A stretch of DNA of 64,000 bases from an uncultured Flavobacteriales bacterium (GCA_903823565.1 CAIJTF010000013.1:1-64000), one strand, 5' to 3'. Positions 1 to 8,646 are shown, counted from the stretch's first letter. A program made the numbers and translations. The notes: generated by a model not told the origin, from the letters alone.

Positions 1-485
1 AGTTGTAGGTGAAGAGCCTTGCCGAGCTCAATGGATCCAAAGAAAAGATAAACAATGCTTTGATATATCCAGGTGGCTTTAGGGTAGTGGTTTACATAAT
101 TAGCATTATTTCCAGAAACCACCCCATCAGTAAGTAAGGGGTCGTAATACGGATTCCATCCTTTAGAAAAAAACAAAATGGCGTCTTGATGGTACCATTG
201 GCCGTCAAAAGAAACGTCGTAAAACCATCCGGAAATCCAAAAAGAAAGGAACATTAATCCGCCGCCGATAATCAGATATAGAAACGCTTTCACGGAAATT
301 AATGTGTCTTTATCCATGCTAAGTCGATGGGTTAAAAATGTAGCAACAACAAAGGAAATCGGAAACATATTTCCAAACAGAGGTAGTTTGAGCAAGAGGA
401 CCAAACTACTAAGTGTAAAAATAAGCGTTGGAACAAGAAACAAAAAAAGCCCCGTGGCGTATATTTGACGTTGGGTATAAGACAT
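1..485 (-). CDS. Putative polytopic membrane glycosyltransferase, N-terminal part (runs off the window)
   Basis: This reading frame starts at an ATG at 485-483 and stays open to base 1, so only about 161 residues are seen. Translation begins MSYTQRQIYATG and shows three hydrophobic stretches, at roughly residues 10-32, 36-50 and 66-86. These are followed by a loop with D-G-Q-W-Y-H and then W-N-P-Y-Y-D-P. A periplasmic loop with an acidic residue and an aromatic-His pair soon after the early helices is typical of GT39/ArnT-like lipid-linked sugar transferases, and NPYYDP-type motifs occur in Bacteroidota members annotated as such. The family is inferred from this topology and loop; the catalytic C-terminal half is absent. 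It is divergent from porZ, with 104 bp between the two starts. A polymerase or ligase of the same fold is the main alternative. Confidence 0.6.
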   Translation of the reverse strand, partial: MSYTQRQIYATGLFLFLVPTLIFTLSSLVLLLKLPLFGNMFPISFVVATFLTHRLSMDKDTLISVKAFLYLIIGGGLMFLSFWISGWFYDVSFDGQWYHQDAILFFSKGWNPYYDPLLTDGVVSGNNANYVNHYPKATWIYQSIVYLFFGSIELGKALHLQ

Positions 486-539
486 TGTAAAGTGATTTCG
501 AAGATAAGGGCTTTTTATGACAAATTAATCTACCCTTGT

Positions 540-570
540 TTTGAAATCCGTCTTTTTAGGAATATTTTTG
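540..570 (+). promoter_or_regulatory. Bacteroidota-type promoter of porZ
   Basis: TTTG at 540-543 and TATTTTTG at 563-570 are separated by 19 bp, which matches the -33/-7 consensus (TTTG, N19-21, TAnnTTTG) of the Bacteroidota primary sigma factor. The predicted transcript would begin near 576, leaving a leader of about 14 nt before the porZ ATG. Confidence 0.65.
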
Positions 571-589
571 TTTAAATCACGTTTGTGCT

Positions 590-2911
590 ATGATGTATCG
601 ACTTTGCTCGTATTTGCTTTTTTGCCTGTCATTTAGCTTTTCTGCACAAATTGAAACAGGATCTTGGCGTTTGCATACGGCCACCAAACAAGCCATTGAT
701 GTTGCTACCAATCAAGAGGAGGTATTAATTGCCTATGAAAATGGGATTTTAAAATATCACCTAGACAGCAAAGAAAAGACCCTTCTAAACAAAATGAACG
801 GACTTTCCGACATCCTTCTTTCGGCACTTTACTTTGATTCTATTCGTCAGGTTTTTTACATAGGATATACCAATGGAAATATTGATGTTGTACGGGGAAG
901 AAATATCATTAATATTCCGGCAATACGTCTTGCAAACCTTCCAGGAAGCAAAAGAATTAATCGGTTTTTTTGCAGCGAACAAGGGGTCTTTGTGGCTACG
1001 GATTTTGGGGTTGTTTTAATCAATCCAGATAAAAATGAAATAAAGGAAACCTATTATCCCACCAATGGATCGGAGCCAATTGTTGATATTGAAGAAAAAG
1101 ACAATGTTTTGTACGCCTTGTCTCCGACACGAATGCTTTTGGGAAACCTGGGAGACGTAATGCTTCCTGCGCCAGAGGCATGGGTTCAAGACCCAAGGAT
1201 TCCTTCACCCGGTACAGCCAAGTATGCTGCGGTAGAAAAGGTTAATCAGGAAATATATGTCCTTGCTAAGTCGGAAGCCTATGGTTCGGATACCATTTTA
1301 CGCCTTTTACCTACGGAATCGATTTCTGTTTCGTACTATTCTACCGGATTAGAAATAAGCAATCTAACCCAGCACCAAGGGCTATTGGATGTACTTGCAG
1401 ATGGAGCATTACTGTCCTTGGATGAAAACGCGCAATTGGTTGAAAGCGCATTAACGTTTTATTTGGGTGTTTTTTTTCGTCCCAACCAAATGGTTACCCT
1501 GCCGAATGGAGACAAATGGGTGGCGGATGAATTTAGTGGTCCATTGCGTATCATAGGAGAATTTTCTTACGAGGCAATTGCTTATCCAGGACCTCCTCGA
1601 AACGATTTTTATGCCATGGATTGGCAAAAAGGTAAATTAGCCATAGCTAGTGGAAGGCTCGAATTTAAAAGCCCTGGGTTTCTCCGAAACGGTTATTATG
1701 TATTTGAAAACGAAGAATGGAGCTATCAAGACAAAGAAAATCAACCGCAATGGCAGGGAATCGACATCCATGATTTCATCGATATTTCCGTTAATCCAAG
1801 AAACACCAATGAAATCGCTGTTGCGACCTATTCGGCCTATCCCGTTTCTATTTTAAAAGATAATACCTGTATCGTTTATGATGAAACCAATAGCGAACTT
1901 AACCTTTCCTTAGCCGGGAATGGTTGGTCATTAGCGTCCGATGTATGTTATGACAAAAAGGGCAACCTCTGGGTATTAAACGGATATACCGAAAAGCCTT
2001 TAGTTGTCAAAACACAAGAGGACAATTGGTACGCCTTTGACTGTGGAACTGAGGCGCGGAATAAGTACACCACTAGAATGGTGGTGGATGCGGATGAAAA
2101 CCTTTGGTTCGCTACAGAAACCAGTGGTTTGTTTGGATATCAGCCCGCTCAAACCATCGACAACCCCTCAGACGATAAACGCATCAATTTAACGAATGGT
2201 GATTTTTCGGGAGCCCTACCCTCAATGAATGTTACGGCATTGGCGGTTGATTTAGACGGTGAACTTTGGATTGGGACCGATGCCGGATTTGCCGTGTTAT
2301 ATAACCCGAATGGAGCCTTCGATGGTGCATCAGGAGAATACAACGCTCAGCGCATTAAAGTAAGGTTTGAAGGAAATGTAGAATACGTACTTGGAACAAC
2401 CCATATTACAGATATTGAGGTGGATGGAGGAAATCGAAAATGGATTGCTACTGCAAGTTCTGGCCTTATTCTCCTTTCCTCGGATGGTTCGCAAATCGTA
2501 CAACAGTTCACGAAGGAGAATTCTCCCCTCATCTCGAACAACATCTATGATTTAAAGATGAATCAAGAAACCGGCGAGCTATTCATTATTACTGACCTTG
2601 GATTGGTTTCTTATCGATCAGATGCCTCTTGGGACGATGAGGATTATTCATCGATAAAGGTCTTTCCAAATCCGGTAAGGCCGAACTATGAGGGATTAAT
2701 AACCATTCAAGGTATAAGGTATGATTCGGATGTTAAGGTGACCGATATTTCAGGAAACTTGGTGTTTAAAACGACTTCGAATGGTGGAACTGCCGTTTGG
2801 GACGGCAGAAGGCTAGATGGTACTAAAGCTTCGTCCGGCGTCTACTTGTTTTGGACCGCGAACAACGAGGGAACGGCTAGAAAGGTTGGTAAAGTTGTTG
2901 TTATTAATTAG
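590..2911 (+). CDS. porZ: PorZ-like type IX secretion system protein (beta-propeller plus C-terminal domain)
   Basis: The 773-residue protein has a signal peptide (about residues 1-19, ending F-S-A-Q) followed by W-R-L-H, a start typical of PorZ. Two propeller regions follow, with repeated blades of the kind D-x-x-G-x-L-W-I-G-T (for example near residues 480-500 and 560-580), the two-component-regulator-propeller type. The last 80 or so residues form an Ig-like sorting-type domain with V-F-P-N-P, G-N-L-V, W-D-G-R and S-S-G-V-Y-L motifs. In Porphyromonas, PorZ is an outer-membrane surface protein that delivers anionic LPS to the PorU sortase for cargo attachment. Length (family about 770-790) and architecture agree. 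Two in-frame ATGs are adjacent (590 and 593) and either could be used. A canonical promoter lies just upstream. Confidence 0.85.
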   Translation: MMYRLCSYLLFCLSFSFSAQIETGSWRLHTATKQAIDVATNQEEVLIAYENGILKYHLDSKEKTLLNKMNGLSDILLSALYFDSIRQVFYIGYTNGNIDVVRGRNIINIPAIRLANLPGSKRINRFFCSEQGVFVATDFGVVLINPDKNEIKETYYPTNGSEPIVDIEEKDNVLYALSPTRMLLGNLGDVMLPAPEAWVQDPRIPSPGTAKYAAVEKVNQEIYVLAKSEAYGSDTILRLLPTESISVSYYSTGLEISNLTQHQGLLDVLADGALLSLDENAQLVESALTFYLGVFFRPNQMVTLPNGDKWVADEFSGPLRIIGEFSYEAIAYPGPPRNDFYAMDWQKGKLAIASGRLEFKSPGFLRNGYYVFENEEWSYQDKENQPQWQGIDIHDFIDISVNPRNTNEIAVATYSAYPVSILKDNTCIVYDETNSELNLSLAGNGWSLASDVCYDKKGNLWVLNGYTEKPLVVKTQEDNWYAFDCGTEARNKYTTRMVVDADENLWFATETSGLFGYQPAQTIDNPSDDKRINLTNGDFSGALPSMNVTALAVDLDGELWIGTDAGFAVLYNPNGAFDGASGEYNAQRIKVRFEGNVEYVLGTTHITDIEVDGGNRKWIATASSGLILLSSDGSQIVQQFTKENSPLISNNIYDLKMNQETGELFIITDLGLVSYRSDASWDDEDYSSIKVFPNPVRPNYEGLITIQGIRYDSDVKVTDISGNLVFKTTSNGGTAVWDGRRLDGTKASSGVYLFWTANNEGTARKVGKVVVIN

Positions 2912-2935
2912 GTGTTCTAGAAGAAATTTACTTCC

Positions 2936-2943
2936 TATCTTTG
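2936..2943 (+). promoter_or_regulatory. -7 element TATCTTTG before the bacilliredoxin gene
   Basis: TATCTTTG matches TAnnTTTG and lies 25 bp after the porZ stop, with 11 nt from its last base to the ATG at 2955. No good TTTG is seen 19-21 bp upstream, so only the -7 half is supported. Confidence 0.5.
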
Positions 2944-2954
2944 TAAAAAAAAAC

Positions 2955-3371
2955 ATGTATCCACCAGAAATAGTTCAACCCATGAAAAACGACCTTATTC
3001 AGGTTGGTTTTCAAGAATTAACAACAGCGACTCAAGTAGATGAGGCCATTCAAAACACCCCCGACAGCTTTTTGCTTGTGGTTAACTCCGTTTGTGGTTG
3101 TGCCGCAGGAAACATGCGCCCGGGAGTTAAAAAATCTCTTGAAAACGGACCTAAACCCGCAGCCCTTTATACGGTATTTGCAGGTTTCGATTCGGAGTCC
3201 ACACAACAGGCGAGGAAGTATTTTTTACCGTATCCCCCCTCCTCACCGTCTATTGCCTTGTTTAAAGACGGAACTTTGGTTCATTTTTTAGAAAGGCATC
3301 ATATTGAGGGAGCAACGGCAGCCATGATTGCAGATAATTTAACCGCTGCTTACGCCGCGTATTGTGGATGA
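2955..3371 (+). CDS. BrxA/BrxB (YphP/YqiW) family bacilliredoxin
   Basis: The 138-residue product starts MYPPEIVQPM and carries a C-G-C motif at residues 47-49 inside S-V-C-G-C-A-A-G-N-M-R-P, the hallmark of the YphP/YqiW family. In Bacillus these thioredoxin-fold proteins remove bacillithiol from protein mixed disulfides; Bacteroidota homologues are presumed to act on a low-molecular-weight thiol or protein disulfides in the cytoplasm. The frame is open back to 2817, but the homologous start is the ATG at 2955, just after a TATCTTTG element. Family length is 136-145 residues. The stop overlaps the next start by 4 bp (ATGA), so it is translationally coupled to the ArsC-like gene, another small thiol-redox protein. 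Confidence 0.88.
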   Translation: MYPPEIVQPMKNDLIQVGFQELTTATQVDEAIQNTPDSFLLVVNSVCGCAAGNMRPGVKKSLENGPKPAALYTVFAGFDSESTQQARKYFLPYPPSSPSIALFKDGTLVHFLERHHIEGATAAMIADNLTAAYAAYCG

Positions 3372-3712
3372 AAACCGTTTTTTATTTAAGTACCTGTTCC
3401 ACCTGTAAAAGAATTCTATCGGAGGTTTCTTTACCGAAAGAGGTGGAAAAAAGGGATATTAAATACGATCCCATCACCCCCATCGAATTGTTGGAATTAC
3501 GAAAACTAGCGGGAAGTTACGATGCGATTTTTTCTAAAAAGGCACGAAATTATATACGCTACAAAGATCAAGAACTTTCAGAAAGCCTCATGGAATCGCT
3601 TTTACTCTCAGATTACACGTTTTTAAAACGGCCCATTGTCTGCTACGACGACTTTATTTCGATCGGCAACCAAAAGGATCGCGTTGAAGCGTTAAAAAAC
3701 AGGTTTAATTAA
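3368..3712 (+). CDS. ArsC/Spx-family thioredoxin-fold protein
   Basis: The 114-residue protein begins with a beta strand and the loop S-T-C-S-T-C-K-R, giving a C-x-x-C at residues 10 and 13. The segment F-L-K-R-P-I-V near residue 85 is the cis-Pro-containing motif of the ArsC family. This combination fits the small glutaredoxin-like ArsC/YffB/Spx group, whose members include arsenate reductases and redox regulators; there is no ars operon nearby, so arsenate reduction should not be assumed. The ATG at 3368 overlaps the bacilliredoxin stop (ATGA), and that coupling decides the start over the ATG at 3362. The 3' end overlaps the convergent flippase gene by 8 bp. Confidence 0.82.
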   Translation: MKTVFYLSTCSTCKRILSEVSLPKEVEKRDIKYDPITPIELLELRKLAGSYDAIFSKKARNYIRYKDQELSESLMESLLLSDYTFLKRPIVCYDDFISIGNQKDRVEALKNRFN

Positions 3713-5189
3713 CCCGTTTGGGGCGTATCGTTTCTTTTTCGTTTCGAAATACTAAAAGGAGATAAAGTAGAATGAGGCCATTGCCGAATAAAAGAAGGGG
3801 TTGGTTAAACACATCAATGGCGTACCCTAATCCTATTCTAACGAGACTAAAAACGAGGAAAATCAAACAAGAAGCCCCAATGTATAGGAAAAATTTATTT
3901 GTGTTGTAGGGTATAGGGTAATACTTTCGGCCTAAATAGTAAGACATCACCATTTGTATAAAGTAGGCCATTAAGGTTGCAAAAGCACTTGCCATATATC
4001 CATATTCAGGGATTAGCCACAGGTTAAGAAGTATGGTAATCAGCGCACCACAGATAGAAATATAAGCTCCAAAGGATGTTCGATTAGATAGTTTGTACCA
4101 AACGCTTTGATTGTAGTATATGCCTAAAAAAACATTAGCGATCAATAGAATTGGAACAACGCTTAACCCTTCATAGTACGCTTCGTTGCGAATAAAATAT
4201 TTGAAAAAACCAAGGTTTATTGAAACCAAAAGGAATGCGGTGCAAACCACGGCTATAAAAATGTTCATGGTTTTTTGAAATACAACAAGTTTATCGTCTT
4301 TATTCATTTGCGAAAAAAAGAAAGGCTCTGCGGCATATCGATAGGCTTGTAAGAAAATTGTAACGAGCATGGCTAGTTTATAGCAGGCACTGTAGATGCC
4401 AACTTGCGCGGTTGCCTCCTCCAAGGAGCCAGGAACATCAGGATTATACAACAATTGTTTTAATAAAACGCGATCGAGCGTTTCGTTTATAATTCCTGCA
4501 AAACCTGCGATAACAAGCGGAAAGGAATAAGCGATTAGTTTTTTAGACAACACCCAATCAAAACCGATCTTTACAGAATAAATCATATCGGAAACGAGCG
4601 CGAATTTGATGACCGACGAAATAAGGTTTACAATAAGAATAATTAATATCCCTTCTTCTGGCCGTAAAGGATCAAAGAAGGAAAGCAGTAGTAGAACATT
4701 TAATAAAACATTGGTAATGATGGATGTTAGTTGTATCGTTACAAACCTGGACGCCTTATTTTCAGCCCTAAGCCGGGCCAGAGGAAGAGACGAAAGGGAA
4801 TCAATGCAAACAATCAGACCAACTAAAAAAATGTATTCAGGATGATCAGGATACAACATCCATTTGGCAATCCATGGATTCGTAAAATAAACCGCGATGA
4901 AAAACAATACGTTGGTAATGGAAACGGTTAAAAAACATGCGTTAAACACTCGGTTTTTGTCCTCTTGGTTCTGAATAAACCGAAAGTAGGCCGTTTCCAT
5001 TCCGAGCGGTAGCAATACCACTAAAAAGGCCACGTAAGCATATAAATCCGAAAGCACCCCATAGTCAGAAGGAGAGGTAAAAACAGCGGTATATAAGGGT
5101 ACAAGAAAATAATTTAATAAACGACCAATAATGCTGGGCAACCCATAAACGGCGGTTTGTCCAAAGAGGCGTTTAACAGAAGCGTTCAT
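3705..5189 (-). CDS. Polysaccharide (Wzx-like) flippase of the MATE/MVF superfamily
   Basis: The 494-residue protein has about 14 hydrophobic segments spread over its whole length. It begins with M-N-A-S-V-K-R-L-F-G-Q-T-A-V-Y-G-L-P-S-I-I-G, the amphipathic start plus first helix usual for Bacteroidota lipopolysaccharide biosynthesis (oligosaccharide) flippases. It should move undecaprenyl-linked sugars across the inner membrane. The start ATG directly abuts the stop of the enoyl-CoA hydratase gene (zero spacing), so the two are probably co-transcribed although their functions look unrelated. Its 3' end overlaps the convergent ArsC-like gene by 8 bp. The substrate cannot be told from sequence, but the membrane glycosyltransferase at the left edge and the Wzi-like barrels suggest surface polysaccharide or LPS. 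Confidence 0.85.
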   Translation of the reverse strand: MNASVKRLFGQTAVYGLPSIIGRLLNYFLVPLYTAVFTSPSDYGVLSDLYAYVAFLVVLLPLGMETAYFRFIQNQEDKNRVFNACFLTVSITNVLFFIAVYFTNPWIAKWMLYPDHPEYIFLVGLIVCIDSLSSLPLARLRAENKASRFVTIQLTSIITNVLLNVLLLLSFFDPLRPEEGILIILIVNLISSVIKFALVSDMIYSVKIGFDWVLSKKLIAYSFPLVIAGFAGIINETLDRVLLKQLLYNPDVPGSLEEATAQVGIYSACYKLAMLVTIFLQAYRYAAEPFFFSQMNKDDKLVVFQKTMNIFIAVVCTAFLLVSINLGFFKYFIRNEAYYEGLSVVPILLIANVFLGIYYNQSVWYKLSNRTSFGAYISICGALITILLNLWLIPEYGYMASAFATLMAYFIQMVMSYYLGRKYYPIPYNTNKFFLYIGASCLIFLVFSLVRIGLGYAIDVFNQPLLLFGNGLILLYLLLVFRNEKETIRPKRVN

Positions 5190-5966
5190 TTACTGCCTAA
5201 AGTTAGCCTTTTCTTTTTGTAGAAAAGCCGTTACCCCAAGGTTAAAATCTCGGGTTCCAAAGCAGGCGGCAAAGGATTCAATTTCCGTGACATATCCATC
5301 AACTTTAGGGTTGAAACCTGCGTTTACCGCTCGTATTGCTGACGAAATAGCGCTTGGAGAATTCCTTAGAATTTTTTGTGCAAGTGAATCGCAGGAATCC
5401 TTAAGCGCACTGGGCTCAACGACCGAATTCACAAGGCCCCACTTATCAGCACACTGTGCGTCGATCATTTCTGCCGAACAAATCATTTGATTGGCTCTAC
5501 CTCGACCGATTAGCATGGGTAAACGCTGGGTTCCCCCATACCCCGGAATGACCCCTAAAGAAACTTCGGGTAGGCCCATTTTTGCATTCGTTGACGCGAT
5601 CCGTATGTGACAGGCCATGGCCAATTCCAACCCGCCCCCCAAGGCAAACCCATTAATCGCTGCAATAATGGGCTTAGGAAATTGTTCAATAAAATCAAAA
5701 AGGAGGGTTTGCCCGGTTTGGGCTAGCTCTCCACCTTGTGCAACCGAGTAGGCAGCAAATTCTTTAATATCCGCTCCTGCAACGAAAGCCTTTTCCCCGG
5801 CTCCCGTGAGGCAAATGACTCCCACCGAATCGTCTGTTCGAATTGAATTTAATAATGAATGCAATTCATTTATGGTTTGTTTATTCAAGGCATTAAGGTG
5901 ATTGGGCCTGTTAATGGTTATCCACCCAATACCGTTGACTTTATCAAATAATACATTTTCGTACAT
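5190..5966 (-). CDS. Enoyl-CoA hydratase/isomerase (crotonase) family protein
   Basis: The 258-residue protein has the full crotonase core. The oxyanion-hole segment A-G-A-D-I-K-E-F is at residues 63-70, a second oxyanion Gly and the first catalytic glutamate lie in G-G-G-L-E-L-A (Glu114), and the second glutamate is in L-P-E-V-S-L-G (Glu134). Both glutamates being present points to a true hydratase, acting on short-chain trans-2-enoyl-CoA in fatty-acid or butyrate-type metabolism. The frame extends 13 codons further upstream, but homologues begin at M-Y-E-N-V-L, the ATG at 5966. It precedes the flippase gene with no intervening base. The 190 bp upstream, shared with the divergent SSB genes, must hold both promoters, but I found no clear TAnnTTTG there. 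Confidence 0.88.
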   Translation of the reverse strand: MYENVLFDKVNGIGWITINRPNHLNALNKQTINELHSLLNSIRTDDSVGVICLTGAGEKAFVAGADIKEFAAYSVAQGGELAQTGQTLLFDFIEQFPKPIIAAINGFALGGGLELAMACHIRIASTNAKMGLPEVSLGVIPGYGGTQRLPMLIGRGRANQMICSAEMIDAQCADKWGLVNSVVEPSALKDSCDSLAQKILRNSPSAISSAIRAVNAGFNPKVDGYVTEIESFAACFGTRDFNLGVTAFLQKEKANFRQ

Positions 5967-6156
5967 AATAAACGGTTTGTTTGTAAAAGTAAACGATTTA
6001 AACACATCTGAGGATTCTCTAAATGGAATTATCCGAAAACAAATAGATAATATTCGACAAATACCGAATAATATAAATCCCCTTTCGTTTCGAAAAACGC
6101 TTAAAGGATAAGCACATGGATTTTAGTCCATGAGGATTAATATAATTTTTAAAAAG

Positions 6157-6507
6157 ATGAATCACTTTAAAAATAAAGTAAACTTAATGGGAAGACTCGG
6201 TGGTCAACCCGAAATAATTGCCTTCGACTCTGGAAAAAAACTGGCTAGGTTTTCTGTGGCCACAAACGATCGCTACAAGGATAAAAATGGCGACTGGCAA
6301 GAGGAAGTACAATGGCATATCATCAATACATGGGGAAAAATGGCAGAAAAAGTAGAAAGGCTTTTAAATAAAGGTCAAGAAATCTTATTGGAGGGGAAAA
6401 TAGCGTATCAAAACTATGAGGCCCCCGATGGAACAAAGCGTTTTTCCACCGTAATTGAATTGAATGATTTTATGCTTCTTGGACGTACCAGCCCAGAGTT
6501 AAAATAA
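6157..6507 (+). CDS. ssb: Single-stranded DNA-binding protein (SSB), short form
   Basis: The 116-residue protein is a bacterial SSB OB-fold: N-K-V-N-L-M-G-R-L-G-G-Q-P-E at the start, F-S-V-A-T-N, then Q-W-H-I-I-N-T-W-G-K-M-A, the ssDNA-binding core. It ends right after the OB fold, so the flexible linker and acidic D-D-x-x-F tip that recruit partner proteins are missing. Short, tail-less SSBs are common in Bacteroidota as secondary paralogues, so this is probably not the main replicative SSB. The ATG at 6157 is preferred over 6130 because it places the first OB strand correctly. It is the first of three adjacent SSB-like genes, with 6 bp to the next. Confidence 0.85.
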   Translation: MNHFKNKVNLMGRLGGQPEIIAFDSGKKLARFSVATNDRYKDKNGDWQEEVQWHIINTWGKMAEKVERLLNKGQEILLEGKIAYQNYEAPDGTKRFSTVIELNDFMLLGRTSPELK

Positions 6508-6513
6508 AAAACG

Positions 6514-6831
6514 ATGAATCACGTTTCTTTGATCGGAAAAATGGAAGGGGGGTTAGTTCAATTCAAAGAAGCCTCTTCGAACGGAAGCTCCACAGCTCAA
6601 TTCAAACTTATTACAAGGACCGCGTATATCAACAAGCATGGGATAAGAAAGGAAAGACAGGAAAAACACGAGATTCTTGTTTGGGGTAAATTCAAACAGA
6701 TCATGGAACAGCTGTCCTATCCGGAGATGCAACTGGCTATCGAAGGAACCCTATTGTACCGCTATCGATATATGAATGGACAGGTAGTGAAAAGAGCACA
6801 AATAGAGGCAAATGACCTCATAATCGTTTAA
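6514..6831 (+). CDS. Divergent SSB-like OB-fold protein
   Basis: The 105-residue protein follows the first SSB by 6 bp and keeps the SSB pattern: M-N-H-V-S-L-I-G-K-M at strand 1, A-Q-F-K-L-I-T at the next strand, I-L-V-W-G-K-F after the basic loop, and L-A-I-E-G-T-L-L-Y-R-Y before the last strand. The Q-W-H tryptophan of its neighbours is replaced by E-K-H-E, so one expected DNA-stacking residue is missing, while the W-G-K tryptophan is kept. There is no acidic tail. I infer an SSB paralogue, possibly a specialised or partner subunit rather than a stand-alone ssDNA coat protein. Fold assignment is by pattern only. Confidence 0.7.
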   Translation: MNHVSLIGKMEGGLVQFKEASSNGSSTAQFKLITRTAYINKHGIRKERQEKHEILVWGKFKQIMEQLSYPEMQLAIEGTLLYRYRYMNGQVVKRAQIEANDLIIV

Positions 6832-6897
6832 ACCAACGAGGGTTTGAAGCTCAGTGCACCTAGATAAGAGCTGCAGAACCCCTTAATATAGATCAAA

Positions 6898-7215
6898 ATG
6901 AATAATTATGTAACCTTGGTGGGTAGCATTGCCCAGTCCCCCACCGCTATAAGTTTAAACAATGGCGGTAAAATAGCCAAGTTTACCCTAACGACACCTA
7001 AAACGTATCGAAAAAACAACGGACAATATGCTTCAAGATTAGATTGGCATAGAATCTTTGCTTGGGGAAACATGGCTTCTTTTGTTTTAAATCATGCTGA
7101 GGTAGGCAAAAAAGTAGCGATACATGGACGACTCGTTCACCGAGCGTTCATGGATAAAAAAGGAAAAAAAAGAAGTGCTACGGAGGTAGAGTTAAGACAA
7201 ATAATCGGGTTATAA
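6898..7215 (+). CDS. Third SSB-like OB-fold protein of the tandem
   Basis: The 105-residue protein starts M-N-N-Y-V-T-L-V-G-S-I and has K-I-A-K-F-T-L-T-T, D-W-H-R-I-F-A-W-G-N-M-A and V-A-I-H-G-R-L-V-H-R, all at the spacing of an SSB core. It is closer to the first SSB than to the second (shared W-H and W-G motifs), but the conserved E-G before the strand 5 region is H-G here. It stops at the end of the OB fold with no acidic tip. It lies 66 bp after the second gene, and an 18-bp tail separates it from the strong terminator at 7222-7253, so it is the last gene of the unit. Confidence 0.78.
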   Translation: MNNYVTLVGSIAQSPTAISLNNGGKIAKFTLTTPKTYRKNNGQYASRLDWHRIFAWGNMASFVLNHAEVGKKVAIHGRLVHRAFMDKKGKKRSATEVELRQIIGL

Positions 7216-7221
7216 ACCGAG

Positions 7222-7253
7222 AACTGGGTAGGGCTTGCTCTACCCAGTTTTTT
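7222..7253. terminator. Rho-independent terminator after the SSB triplet
   Basis: A perfect 10-bp stem (7222-7231 with 7240-7249) encloses an 8-nt loop and is followed by a run of six T ending at 7253. It ends the plus-strand SSB genes. The stop of the minus-strand barrel gene lies at 7252-7254, so the same hairpin could also act on that transcript, though the A-tract on its other side is short. Confidence 0.85.
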
Positions 7254-8646
7254 AAAATCGATAATCGTTATAAAACCGGCTTTTTATTCCAATTACAGGA
7301 AACAACCAAAGTGTTTTTTCTTGTGTGTTTCTTGAATATCGAACATTTAATTCCAAATAACCCTCTAGGTCTTTTTTTTCTCTAAAGAAATAGCCCAGTT
7401 TAATTCTAGAACGAACAAAATCTGTTTTGCGACCCTGTAAAATCGAAATGTTAAAATCGCTAGGCCGCAAGGTATAAGGTGCTAAAATATCCCCGCCATA
7501 ACTAACAGTATCATAATCTGTACCCTTTCTTCCCACAGACAACTCTACAAGCAGTGAAAAGGGCTCCTTAATTATAGCGTGTGACTCGAATACCTCTAAA
7601 AAATTAGCACCATAAGGATGCGCTAGGCTTGAATTTTCATTGGAATAATTTAAGGAGGGTCCCAGGTGTGAATAGGTATAGGGGCGAACCAGATTGCCCT
7701 CTATTCGACTCATAATTTTATACTTGTTTTTGGTGGCAAAATGTTTCCACCCCAATTGAAGCCCCCATTTGTTTCCCCAATATTTTCCTCCGGATGCAAG
7801 GGAAGAAATTAAAAAGTCATCCACCACGAATTGTCCATAAAGTTTAGCTTTTAAAAAGGAAAGGGAAGCGCCAAAGCCAATGAGAACATTGTCGCTAGAC
7901 CCAATGGCGTACTCTTGTGGTCGAATAAAAACAAAGGGATTTAAATAATAAGGATCAAAGTTGCGATTGGAAGTGGTGTCTCCACTATTAAACAAAACGC
8001 TTTCAAACACATTGAATACAAGCTTTTTATTTACCGCCCAATGAAAGAAATGACAGACCTTAAATTTATTAAGGTAAGACGGGGAAAAAAGATAAGATAC
8101 CATCGATTGGTAGGTGATGGGCCCGAGATTAAAACGAAGCGAGGCGAAGGGATAGGGTTTACCAATATCAGAAAGAAAAAGGGATCGGTTACCATCACCA
8201 TATAAATTTCTATCAAATCCAATTTGGGCACTAACGTATGTCGTTGGTTTATAACCGAATCGTATCATTGGCAATATGGACATGTTTACGCCGTTTTTCA
8301 AAGGCTTTTCGAACCAGTTTGATACAAACAGGGAAGTATTATTGGTTATCCCCCCAAGGGCCCCGAGCCTTAAATAGCATCTGGATCCCTGCCAATTAAA
8401 CAGCCCCCCAACATGCGTTTTAAAGATGGTATTCTCATGAAATGCGACCGCCCCATCTATTAAGGGGAGCATTTGGACTCTATTTTTAATGAAAGGAGTG
8501 TTTGCTTTATCAAAGAAGGGGAAAATAGGGGCCGTTTTGGGGCGTAAAGTCAAACAAAACAAAGAGTCCTCCTGTAAAAAAACGGGTTGAGAAAACCCCA
8601 AACCTCTTTGCAACAAAATAAATAGAAGAACTAATTTAGTAGGCAT
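7252..8646 (-). CDS. Wzi/RemB-like outer-membrane beta-barrel protein
   Basis: The 464-residue protein has a hydrophobic signal sequence (about residues 1-19) and a long run of alternating beta strands, ending in N-D-Y-R-F. A C-terminal Phe is the usual outer-membrane barrel insertion signal. The segment F-D-R-N-L-Y-G-D-G-N-R-S-L-F-L-S-D, then P-Y-P-F-A-S-L-R, matches the signature of the capsule assembly Wzi family and of Flavobacterium RemB, as does N-P-F-V-F-I-R-P-Q-E-Y further on. RemB is linked to gliding motility and Wzi to anchoring capsule at the surface; which applies here is not shown. It overlaps the upstream, related barrel gene by 11 bp and is the last gene of a long minus-strand run. 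Confidence 0.72.
   Translation of the reverse strand: MPTKLVLLFILLQRGLGFSQPVFLQEDSLFCLTLRPKTAPIFPFFDKANTPFIKNRVQMLPLIDGAVAFHENTIFKTHVGGLFNWQGSRCYLRLGALGGITNNTSLFVSNWFEKPLKNGVNMSILPMIRFGYKPTTYVSAQIGFDRNLYGDGNRSLFLSDIGKPYPFASLRFNLGPITYQSMVSYLFSPSYLNKFKVCHFFHWAVNKKLVFNVFESVLFNSGDTTSNRNFDPYYLNPFVFIRPQEYAIGSSDNVLIGFGASLSFLKAKLYGQFVVDDFLISSLASGGKYWGNKWGLQLGWKHFATKNKYKIMSRIEGNLVRPYTYSHLGPSLNYSNENSSLAHPYGANFLEVFESHAIIKEPFSLLVELSVGRKGTDYDTVSYGGDILAPYTLRPSDFNISILQGRKTDFVRSRIKLGYFFREKKDLEGYLELNVRYSRNTQEKTLWLFPVIGIKSRFYNDYRF

Noticed and set aside
3368-3712. Arsenic-resistance locus
   Set aside because: The ArsC-like protein is coupled to a bacilliredoxin, with no arsR, arsB or acr3 in view.
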